DNA of 19,105 nucleotides from Lachnospiraceae bacterium (GTDB lineage: Bacteria; Bacillota; Clostridia; Lachnospirales; Lachnospiraceae), in contig JAFVEU010000050.1 in NCBI GenBank assembly GCA_017475845.1, forward strand, positions 1 through 19,105, in the 5' to 3' direction. Positions 1 to 5,769 of this stretch are shown here, piece after piece; position 1 is the first letter of the stretch; the number at the start of each line of letters is the position of its first letter. The translations under genes were made by a program, and so were the position numbers. A model generated the notes under the pieces. That model worked only from the letters and a program-made list of their open reading frames with translations, was not told where the DNA came from and searched no databases.

Positions 1-258
1 AACGCCGGTCCTGCAGGGACTTTTCCGTATATCGAAGGCCTTCCCCTCACAGAAGTCCCAGTTAAAGGTGGGGATGAGAATGGTCCCGCCCGGGCCTATT
101 ATATCTATGATACCGTCGATAAGTTCGTTCATGTCACCCTTCTCGCCGTTTTCGATACAGGTGTAAAGAAGGGTCTTCACGTCAGATGCGATCCAGACGC
201 TGTCATCTTTTTTTAAGCCGAAATATTCGGGGATCTTCCTTAGGGGCACGTAATCCAT
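1..258 (-). CDS. AAC(3)-family N-acyltransferase, 5' part only
   Basis: The first 86 codons are visible and the gene continues past the window's left end. The protein starts MDYVPLRKIPEYFG and contains GPGGTILIPTFNWDFCEGK (about residues 52-70), which matches the conserved N-terminal block of the aminoglycoside 3-N-acetyltransferase (Antibiotic_NAT) family. That fold uses acetyl-CoA to acylate an amino group. The ATG lies 3 nt after the stop of the GH25 gene, and a GGGAG-type ribosome site falls inside that gene's last codons, so the two are very likely co-transcribed. Many clostridial members, especially those with a PTFNWDFC-type motif, sit in surface-polysaccharide loci and probably acylate amino sugars. 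I therefore do not infer antibiotic resistance. The catalytic His region is outside the window, so activity cannot be judged. Confidence 0.75.
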   Translation of the reverse strand, partial: MDYVPLRKIPEYFGLKKDDSVWIASDVKTLLYTCIENGEKGDMNELIDGIIDIIGPGGTILIPTFNWDFCEGKAFDIRKSPCRTGV

Positions 259-261
259 CTC

Positions 262-1275
262 TTATTCTCCCTCAAAAAAACCGATATTTAAGTCGCAGTC
301 CCCCTCAACTCCGGGGACAGAACCCTTTTCACTGTACTGCCAGATCATCATTTCATACGGAAAATAAGGCAGATGCTCATCCTCGGAGATATAGTCCGCG
401 AACCATTTCTGATACTCCTCCAGCTCCGAAAGCTCTGTAAGCATCATGAAGGTCTTGATATTTCCGTAGATTATGGGGGTATATCCGGCCTCCTTTATCC
501 GCTCACAGAAGGCAATGGCATTCTTTGTCATCTGCTCCTTTGACAGATCCTTTGTCCTGGGAGGGCTGTCGTAATTCTCGATCTTTTCCAGATCATAGGC
601 TAGGGGGCAGCTTATCTCCTTGTCCTTAATGCATTCCAGGACAAAATCCGCTTCCTTGCGGGCCTCTTCCTCATCCACGGCCTGTGAGAAGAAATAGGTA
701 CCGGTCTTAAGTCCCGCCCCGGCGGCATTTGTTATGTTGTCGTCAAAGAAATCATCCTTCACGATGGCCCCGGAGGCATAACCTCTTACACCGGCCCTGA
801 TATAGGCAAATCTGACTCCCGAAGCATAGACCTTTTCCCAGTCCACTTCTCCGTTGTATTTGGAAATGTCGATCCCTTTTAATCCTCTGGAAACGCCGTC
901 CTCCGCATAGCTGACGGTGCCGTCTTCATTACGGATAAAGCCCTCGCTCTTAAGGGTGTTTTTCTTAAGGCTTTCATCCACTTCAAAAAAATAAAACCTG
1001 TCTTCGTCCGCAAGCACAATATCGTCAGGGAAAAAGGATTTCAATATCTGCAGCATGGAATATCCGGACTGGGCCATTTCCTTCAGCTTTGACCTGAAAA
1101 GATCCCCCTCGTCCGGAGCAGCCTCTATTATCTCTTCGTTCTCTGCGGAAGCTTCTTCCTTAGCCTTTCCCCTTAAGGCAAAGACCAGTGTAACAATTAA
1201 GAGTATTACAGATATAAATGTAATGAGGACCGCATAAAAATACAGCCCTCCCGAGCCGACTCTCTTCTTTTTCAT
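262..1275 (-). CDS. GH25 (lysozyme-like) membrane-anchored glycosidase
   Basis: Predicted muramidase of glycoside hydrolase family 25, cleaving peptidoglycan between N-acetylmuramic acid and N-acetylglucosamine outside the membrane. Starting at ATG 1275 it has 337 residues: a basic start (MKKKRVG), one membrane segment (about residues 11-35), an acidic linker, then the GH25 domain from about residue 131. GLKGIDISKYNGEVDW is the usual opening motif (Asp136), and YDLEKI carries the Asp228-x-Glu230 pair expected at the active site. An ATG 18 nt upstream (1293) would add six residues, but a good extended -10 box (1282-1290) overlaps that stretch, so I chose 1275. With that promoter the mRNA would start on the ATG itself and have no leader. 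The AAC(3)-like gene follows 3 nt after the stop. The family call is firm; the physiological role (wall turnover) is inferred. Confidence 0.88.
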   Translation of the reverse strand: MKKKRVGSGGLYFYAVLITFISVILLIVTLVFALRGKAKEEASAENEEIIEAAPDEGDLFRSKLKEMAQSGYSMLQILKSFFPDDIVLADEDRFYFFEVDESLKKNTLKSEGFIRNEDGTVSYAEDGVSRGLKGIDISKYNGEVDWEKVYASGVRFAYIRAGVRGYASGAIVKDDFFDDNITNAAGAGLKTGTYFFSQAVDEEEARKEADFVLECIKDKEISCPLAYDLEKIENYDSPPRTKDLSKEQMTKNAIAFCERIKEAGYTPIIYGNIKTFMMLTELSELEEYQKWFADYISEDEHLPYFPYEMMIWQYSEKGSVPGVEGDCDLNIGFFEGE

Positions 1276-1281
1276 AATGGG

Positions 1282-1290
1282 ATTATACCA
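1282..1290 (-). promoter_or_regulatory. Extended -10 promoter of the GH25 gene
   Basis: On the minus strand TGG-TATAAT is a perfect extended -10 (TGn-TATAAT). The predicted +1 is position 1275, the A of the ATG. No good -35 is present at 17 bp (CCCTTT), as is usual for extended -10 promoters. Confidence 0.6.
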
Positions 1291-1340
1291 CATTTTTCCG
1301 GGTCAAAGGGAGGTCAAAACGGAATCATCCCCGTAACTCC

Positions 1341-1369
1341 TTGACGAATCCCGGAAAATATTATATAGT
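1341..1369 (+). promoter_or_regulatory. Promoter of rpsF-ssb-rpsR
   Basis: TTGACG (1341-1346), a 17-bp spacer, then TATAGT (1364-1369): a strong vegetative promoter. The predicted start is near 1376, giving a leader of about 57 nt before rpsF. Confidence 0.8.
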
Positions 1370-1391
1370 TCTCATTTGTGATATATCCCTT

Positions 1392-1410
1392 GCTCACGGA
1401 AGACGTGGGC
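1392..1410 (+). promoter_or_regulatory. Hairpin in the rpsF leader
   Basis: GCTCACG (1392-1398) pairs with CGTGGGC (1404-1410) in a 7-bp stem, including one G-U pair, closed by a GAAGA loop. It ends 10 nt before the AAGGAGG ribosome site (1421-1427). In many bacteria the S6:S18 complex represses its own mRNA through a leader hairpin, so this is a candidate for that site. I did not see the CCG bulge I associate with the described motif, so the link is tentative. Confidence 0.4.
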
Positions 1411-1432
1411 CAAAGACCAAAAGGAGGAAAAA

Positions 1433-1879
1433 ATGAACAAGTACGAAATGGCCGTTGTAATAAACGGCAGACTTGACGAGGATGCGAAAAATGCGGTCCT
1501 TGACAAGGTCAAAGCGCTTATCGAGCGTTTTGAAGGCACGATCAAGAACGTGGACGAGTGGGGCAAGAAGAGATACGCCTACGAGATCCAGAAGTCAAAA
1601 GAAGGCTATTATAACTTCATCAAATTCGAAGCAGAGCCCGGTGCTCCTGCAGAGATAGAACACAGAATGCGTATTATGGATGGAGTCGTAAGATACCTTA
1701 TCGTAACGGATGATCTTCCGGAGAACACACAGTTAAGTAAAGAAGAGGCTCCTGCAGAGGATGCTTCGTCAGATGAGGTTCCTGTGGAAGAAGCTCCCGA
1801 GGTTCCGGAGAGCAAAGAAGAGGCTTCCGAAGAAGCTTCCGAAGAGGCTCCGGCAGAAGAGAGCGCAGCCGGGGAATAA
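1433..1879 (+). CDS. rpsF: 30S ribosomal protein S6 with long acidic C-terminal tail
   Basis: Small-subunit protein that binds 16S rRNA together with S18. The start MNKYEMAVVINGRLDED and the motifs WGKKRYAYEIQKSKEGYY and DGVVRYLIV (residues 84-92) are typical S6. AAGGAGG stands 5 nt before the ATG. The protein has 148 residues, while S6 usually has about 95-100. The excess is a low-complexity tail from about residue 97, built from EAPAE, EASEE and similar units, with about 17 Glu in the last 48 residues and almost no basic residues. The gene is first in the usual rpsF-ssb-rpsR operon, so product identity is secure. The tail's function is unknown. E. coli RimK adds Glu residues to the S6 C-terminus after translation, so the encoded tail is an interesting parallel. 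Confidence 0.97.
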   Translation: MNKYEMAVVINGRLDEDAKNAVLDKVKALIERFEGTIKNVDEWGKKRYAYEIQKSKEGYYNFIKFEAEPGAPAEIEHRMRIMDGVVRYLIVTDDLPENTQLSKEEAPAEDASSDEVPVEEAPEVPESKEEASEEASEEAPAEESAAGE

Positions 1880-1919
1880 GGATCACGCGACACCCGTTTA
1901 ATGGAAAGTGAGGCAAAAT

Positions 1920-2378
1920 ATGAATGTAGTAGTTTTAGTGGGGCGCCTTACAAGAGATCCTGATATCCGTCAGTCCCAGGGTGAAAACCAGACAGTTGTT
2001 GCCCGGTACACACTGGCAGTAGACAGAAGGTTCAGCAGAAACAATTCCGAACAGAGTGCAGACTTCATCAGCATGGTCTCCTTCGGAAAGACCGCGGAGT
2101 TCATCGAGAAGTATGTGAGGAAGGGAACAAAGCTGGTAGTCAGGGGACGTATCCAGACCGGTAGTTATACCAACAGAGACGGACAGAAAGTTTACACAAC
2201 AGATGTTGTGGGAGAGGACGTGGAATTTGCCGAAAGCAAGAAAGCGTCCGAAGGAGCTGACGGAGGAGCGTCATATTCGGAACCCCGGGGAGATGCGGGC
2301 AGCAGCTATTCCGGCGGTGCTGATGACGGATTCATAAATGTACCCGACGGTATAAATGAAGAGCTTCCGTTTGCATGA
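1920..2378 (+). CDS. ssb: Single-stranded DNA-binding protein
   Basis: SSB coats single-stranded DNA during replication, repair and recombination. I chose ATG 1920 (MNVVVLVGRLTRDPDIR), with GTGAGG 6 nt before it. A GTG at 1908 would add four residues but is itself part of that ribosome site. The 152-residue protein has an OB fold over about residues 1-105 (VGRLTRDPD, DFISMVSFGKTAEFIEKY, GTKLVVRGRIQTGSYTNRDG), a Gly/Ser-rich linker, and an acidic tip ending NEELPFA. The tip matches the partner-binding D/E-rich ...PF ending, except for one extra Ala after the Phe. It is the middle gene of the S6-SSB-S18 operon, 40 nt after rpsF. Confidence 0.96.
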   Translation: MNVVVLVGRLTRDPDIRQSQGENQTVVARYTLAVDRRFSRNNSEQSADFISMVSFGKTAEFIEKYVRKGTKLVVRGRIQTGSYTNRDGQKVYTTDVVGEDVEFAESKKASEGADGGASYSEPRGDAGSSYSGGADDGFINVPDGINEELPFA

Positions 2379-2417
2379 GCTTAAAGATCAGATTTTAAAT
2401 AAACAGGAGATATGATT

Positions 2418-2678
2418 ATGCCATTCAACAGAAATAATGATCGTGCAGAACACCCCAGACGCGGGGGAATCCGCAGAAGGAGAAAGGTTTGTGTATTCTG
2501 CGGAAAAGACAGTGTTATCGATTACAAGGATGCAGTTAAGTTAAAGAAGTATATATCCGAAAGGGGTAAGATCCTTCCCAGGAGGGTGACCGGAACCTGT
2601 GCAAAGCACCAGAGAGCTATAACGGTTGCCATCAAGAGGGCAAGGCATATCGCCCTTCTGCCTTATGTAGTTGAGTAA
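2418..2678 (+). CDS. rpsR: 30S ribosomal protein S18, Cys-containing form
   Basis: S18 pairs with S6 on the platform of the small subunit. The core from KVCVFCGKDSVIDYKDAV to TGTCAKHQRAITVAIKRAR is unmistakable. The CxxC pair (CVFC) and a later Cys and His (CAKH) point to the zinc-binding 'C+' type. I chose the second ATG (2418, MPFNRNND; 86 residues) because AGGAG at 2405-2409 is 8 nt from it but only 2 nt from the ATG at 2412. It is last in the operon, about 40 nt after ssb and just before a strong terminator. Confidence 0.96.
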   Translation: MPFNRNNDRAEHPRRGGIRRRRKVCVFCGKDSVIDYKDAVKLKKYISERGKILPRRVTGTCAKHQRAITVAIKRARHIALLPYVVE

Positions 2679-2696
2679 GCTGAGTGATAGTTAAAG

Positions 2697-2731
2697 AACA
2701 GGAACCCTTTTTACGGGGTTCCTGTTTTATT
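2697..2731 (+). terminator. Terminator between convergent rpsR and plsC
   Basis: AACAGGAACCC (2697-2707) pairs perfectly with GGGTTCCTGTT (2716-2726), 11 bp with an 8-nt loop, followed by a T-rich run. The loop contains the stop codon of plsC (2711-2713, TAA on the minus strand). The minus-strand exit (CTTTAAC) is only weakly T-rich, so termination is probably stronger for rpsR. Confidence 0.9.
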
Positions 2732-3454
2732 ATTGGCCAGTTTTTCAAGTATTATATCATGGACCTTCAGTCCCAGCTGTTTCCTGTCCTCTTTGGAAAG
2801 CTCACCGGGATAAATGGGATCACAGTATTCGATCACCACAGCTGTTGCAACTATCCTTGGGAAATGGGCTTCCAGTATCTCATTGGTATTCGATATGGCC
2901 ACTGGTACGATGGGACAGCCGCTTTTTTCCGCAATCTTCATGCTTCCCTCATGGAAGGGAAGAAGGGTGCCTTCCCCGCCGTCATTTCTGGTTCCTTCGG
3001 GGAAGATATAATAAGAGATCTTTTCTTCTTTTACCTTTTTTATGCAGGAGATGATGATCTCAAGACCCTGCCGCACATCCTTCCTGTCAAGGAATTCGCA
3101 CCTTATATTCTTCATCCACCAGCTTAGAAGAGGAACCTTAAGTAATTCCTTCTTCGCAATATAGCCGGTGGGAGCGAATACTCTGGAATCGGTGGATACT
3201 ATGTCAAAAAAGCTCCTGTGATTTGCCACATAGAGAACGGGCTCATCCCTTGGGATCTTTTCTTCTCCGATGATCTTTAACCTGGTCCCCGCCAGGAATA
3301 AGAGGATCCTGAAGGCCTGTCTTACAAGCACCATGGAAGCCATGTCCTTTTTATGCCGGTCAAAGAGACCTATGATAAAGAATACAAAGCCCACGGGAAT
3401 AGCCAGTATCAGGAAAAGCACCACAAAGGAAATACAAAGGATAAATCTGATCAT
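2711..3454 (-). CDS. plsC: 1-acyl-sn-glycerol-3-phosphate acyltransferase
   Basis: Membrane enzyme that adds the second acyl chain to lysophosphatidic acid, giving phosphatidic acid for phospholipid synthesis. Of 247 residues, about 5-31 form a hydrophobic N-terminal anchor. The HX4D catalytic motif is NHRSFFD (His79, Asp84), and FPEGTRN (151-157) is the glycerol-phosphate-binding block; VPVAI follows. Its ATG overlaps the TGA of pyrC by one base (TGATG), with GGGAGG about 10 nt upstream, so translation is probably coupled to pyrC. The last codons and the stop form part of the terminator hairpin. Function is clear at family level; the acyl-donor preference is not. Confidence 0.92.
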   Translation of the reverse strand: MIRFILCISFVVLFLILAIPVGFVFFIIGLFDRHKKDMASMVLVRQAFRILLFLAGTRLKIIGEEKIPRDEPVLYVANHRSFFDIVSTDSRVFAPTGYIAKKELLKVPLLSWWMKNIRCEFLDRKDVRQGLEIIISCIKKVKEEKISYYIFPEGTRNDGGEGTLLPFHEGSMKIAEKSGCPIVPVAISNTNEILEAHFPRIVATAVVIEYCDPIYPGELSKEDRKQLGLKVHDIILEKLANNKTGTP

Positions 3455-4734
3455 CAGTACACTACCTCCCCTCCGGAAATGGTATGTATTATCTTTCCTG
3501 CCAGTCGCTGCCCCTTAAAGGGCGTATTGTCGGACTTTCCGTGAAAACGCTCATAAAGGGTGTCCTCATCCCTCGTGAAGATCACTATGTCAGCAGGATG
3601 TCCTATACGTATATATCCTGCGTCAAGGCTGTAAAGCCCTGCGGGATTGACGCTCATAAGGGTGATAAGAGCGGATAAGCTTAAGTGCCCCGGATTTACA
3701 AGGTTCTGAAGACCCAGGGAAAACGCTGTCTCAAGTCCGGTGATCCCGCTCATGCAGTCCGGAAAGTCTTTGTTTTTATCCGATAGGGTATGGGGCGCAT
3801 GATCCGTGGCAATGAGGTCAATGGTGCCGTCCTTTAACCCCTCTATTAGGGCGGCTCTGTCCTCTTCCGTCCGCAGGGGCGGGTTGATCTTTGCAAGAGA
3901 ACCGTATTTTCTTACCGCCTCTTCGGTGAGTGAAAAGTGATTTGGGGTGGCCTCTGCGTGGATCAGGCCTTTTTCGTCTTTATTTTTTGCTCTCCGTATG
4001 AGTTCCACGGTCTCTGCAGCACTTACATGCTGTATGTCGATCCTGCAGCCGGTCTTCATGGCAAGTGACAGGTCTCTTTCCACCATGCGGATCTCTGCCA
4101 GCCTGTCGGCACCCTTAAGCCTCATTTCGGCAGAGACAGCACCTTCATTTATCCCGGCAGTGCCGATATAGCGCGGGTCCTCCTCATGGAAGCTTAATAC
4201 TGCACCCAGAGCGGCGGCTTTTTTCATGGCTTCCTCCGCCAGAGCGGGGTTTTCCAGGGGAGAACCGTCATCCGTAAAGCCTGCAGCCCCCGCTTTAAGA
4301 AGGGCTTCGAAATCCGTAAGGGCGTATCCCTTCCTGGCCTTTGTGACACAGACACATTGAAGAACATGGACCGCTTCCTTTTCAGCCTTTTCCTTTATCA
4401 GTCCCAGGGTTTCCGGGGAATCCACAGCAGGAATGGTATTTGCCATACATACTACGGTAGTATATCCCCCTGCCGCTGCGGCCAGGGAACCGCTGTGTAT
4501 ATCCTCTTTTTCCGTCTGGCCCGGATCCCTGAAGTGGGTGTGGACATCCACAAAACCGGGAGATACATAGCAGCCTCCGGCGTCGATAAGCCTGCCCTCA
4601 AATCCGTTAGTCTCCGCCGCAGGCCCGATCCCGGCTATGAGTCCGTCCTCGATAAGGATATCTCCGGTCCGGTCAAGGCCGTCTGCCGGAGAGATGATAT
4701 GTCCGTTCTTTATCAGTATGCGATCTTTTTCCAT
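3454..4734 (-). CDS. pyrC: Dihydroorotase
   Basis: Closes carbamoyl-aspartate to dihydroorotate, the third step of pyrimidine synthesis, in the cytosol. The 426 residues are the normal length for the Bacillus/Aquifex-type enzyme. Metal and catalytic residues are all present: DVHTHFRDPGQTEKED (His65, His67), GFTDDGSP (bridging Asp near 155), SFHEEDP (His183), IQHVSAAETVE (His236) and ATDHAPHT (Asp311). Spacing matches the B. subtilis enzyme. No good ribosome site precedes ATG 4734. plsC overlaps the stop. The other pyrimidine genes here, pyrK and pyrD, lie about 1 kb away on the opposite strand and form a separate unit. Confidence 0.96.
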   Translation of the reverse strand: MEKDRILIKNGHIISPADGLDRTGDILIEDGLIAGIGPAAETNGFEGRLIDAGGCYVSPGFVDVHTHFRDPGQTEKEDIHSGSLAAAAGGYTTVVCMANTIPAVDSPETLGLIKEKAEKEAVHVLQCVCVTKARKGYALTDFEALLKAGAAGFTDDGSPLENPALAEEAMKKAAALGAVLSFHEEDPRYIGTAGINEGAVSAEMRLKGADRLAEIRMVERDLSLAMKTGCRIDIQHVSAAETVELIRRAKNKDEKGLIHAEATPNHFSLTEEAVRKYGSLAKINPPLRTEEDRAALIEGLKDGTIDLIATDHAPHTLSDKNKDFPDCMSGITGLETAFSLGLQNLVNPGHLSLSALITLMSVNPAGLYSLDAGYIRIGHPADIVIFTRDEDTLYERFHGKSDNTPFKGQRLAGKIIHTISGGEVVY

Positions 4735-4800
4735 GAATGTTATTATGATCCGGATGCTTCCGTCACGGTACCGGTATCCCTTCCTGTCAGATACCTGCTT

Positions 4801-4809
4801 ATTATAACA
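4801..4809 (-). promoter_or_regulatory. Extended -10 promoter of pyrC-plsC
   Basis: On the minus strand TGT-TATAAT matches the extended -10 consensus. The -35 candidate at 17 bp (TTATTT) is weak. The predicted start is near 4794, leaving a leader of about 60 nt. I saw no PyrR-type binding loop in it. Confidence 0.6.
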
Positions 4810-4873
4810 TGAATTTATGTATTAAATAAGGTACAATCCGGATCTTTTCTGTAAAACACTAAAGTAATAGATG

Positions 4874-5023
4874 TATAATGACGATATGAGAGATGACAGC
4901 GCATATATTCGGTGCGTCTGTCGCTTGAAATACCATCGGTGATATGGAAATCGCAGGAACTTAGAGACAAGGATGTAAGGGATGGAGCGGCCCTGCCGGC
5001 TATCCCGGAAATGTGAGGATCGT
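4874..5023 (+). promoter_or_regulatory. Promoter and hairpin-rich leader of the 5024 gene
   Basis: TATAAT at 4874-4879 predicts a start near 4886 and a leader of about 138 nt. Three hairpins can be drawn. Hairpin 1: 4895-4903 with 4913-4922 (9 bp, one bulged T). Hairpin 2: CCAT 4933-4936 with ATGG 4944-4947. Hairpin 3: 4979-4991 with 4995-5006 (11 bp with a GG bulge and a single bulged G). Hairpin 3 ends 8 nt before the GAGG ribosome site (5015-5018). No known riboswitch consensus was recognised. The length and pairing suggest a cis-regulatory RNA, but this is inference from hand folding. Confidence 0.45.
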
Positions 5024-5653
5024 ATGAGTGTTACAGGATTAGGAAGTTCAGATGTAAGCAGGCTTTTCCCCGATTACAGTGCAAATACACCTGCAGTAAA
5101 ACAGGAAAAGGCTGAAAACCCGGTAATAAATGATGAGCCGGCTGCCATATTTGAGAAGTCGGCGGATTCGGATAAGCCTGTTGTGAACAACGGCAAAAAG
5201 CCCGATAATTCCGCACTGATCGCCCAGCTTAAGGCTGATCAGGAGGAGAGGATGCAGCAGCTGACGGATATAGTCCAGAAGATGCTTACCGGTCAGGGCA
5301 AGGCATATTCACAGGCCACCGGAGACCAGTCCATATGGAGATATCTGGCAAGCGGAGAATATACCGTTGACGAACTGGCAAAGAAGAAGGCCCAGGAGGA
5401 TATTTCCGAGGACGGATACTGGGGAGTAAAGAAGACCTCCGACAGGATACTTGATTTTGCAAAGGCTCTTTCCGGGGATGACCCTTCAAAGGCTCAACAG
5501 CTTCTGGATGCTTTTGACAAGGGCTACAAGGAAGCTACCGGAGAATGGGGCAAGGATCTGCCGGATATAAGCAAACAGACCTATGACGCTGTGCATAAGA
5601 AGTTTGAGGAATGGATGAATTCGGCAAATGCAGCTGCAGACACGGAGGCATGA
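5024..5653 (+). CDS. Uncharacterised protein, possibly DUF5610-like
   Basis: I do not recognise a firm function. The 209-residue protein starts at ATG 5024 (MSVTGLGSSDVSRLFPDY), with GAGG 5 nt upstream. An in-frame ATG at 4982 would start inside a leader hairpin. It has no signal peptide, no membrane segment and no Cys. Residues 1-60 are polar and look disordered. From about 62 to 92 comes a Gln/Lys-rich helix, and from 105 onward a helical domain with the conserved-looking blocks SIWRYLASGEYTVDELA, RILDFAKALSGDDP (141-154) and a Trp-containing end (TYDAVHKKFEEWMN). The C-terminal part recalls DUF5610-type proteins, from memory only. It stands alone, with its own promoter, long leader and terminator. 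Confidence 0.8.
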   Translation: MSVTGLGSSDVSRLFPDYSANTPAVKQEKAENPVINDEPAAIFEKSADSDKPVVNNGKKPDNSALIAQLKADQEERMQQLTDIVQKMLTGQGKAYSQATGDQSIWRYLASGEYTVDELAKKKAQEDISEDGYWGVKKTSDRILDFAKALSGDDPSKAQQLLDAFDKGYKEATGEWGKDLPDISKQTYDAVHKKFEEWMNSANAAADTEA

Positions 5654-5672
5654 GGCATAAATAAAAACAGTG

Positions 5673-5703
5673 AGGCCGGGGCGGTAACGCTCCGGCTTTT
5701 GTG
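5673..5703 (+). terminator. Terminator of the 5024 gene
   Basis: GCCGGGGCG (5675-5683) pairs with CGCTCCGGC (5688-5696), 9 bp with one G-U pair and a GTAA tetraloop, followed by TTTTGTGTT. The -10 box of pyrK begins within a few bases of the T-run. Confidence 0.9.
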
Positions 5704-5750
5704 TTATAGTAGGGTGTGGATTTAAACAAAAAAAGTGCCGGGACGCCGGC
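5702..5750 (+). promoter_or_regulatory. pyrKD promoter and leader hairpin
   Basis: TGT-TATAGT (5702-5710) is an extended -10, with a predicted start near 5717. In the leader, GCCGG (5737-5741) and CCGGC (5746-5750) form a 5-bp hairpin with a GACG loop. It ends 3 nt before GGGAG (5754-5758), the likely ribosome site. A pairing change here could expose or hide that site, but no known pyrimidine-sensing element was recognised. Confidence 0.5.
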
Positions 5751-5769
5751 GCCGGGAGTACATAGAGAC

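Noticed and set aside
3454..4734. A PyrR-type attenuator for the pyrimidine genes
   Set aside because: I looked in the leaders of pyrC and pyrK and saw no PyrR binding-loop consensus and no terminator before either gene.
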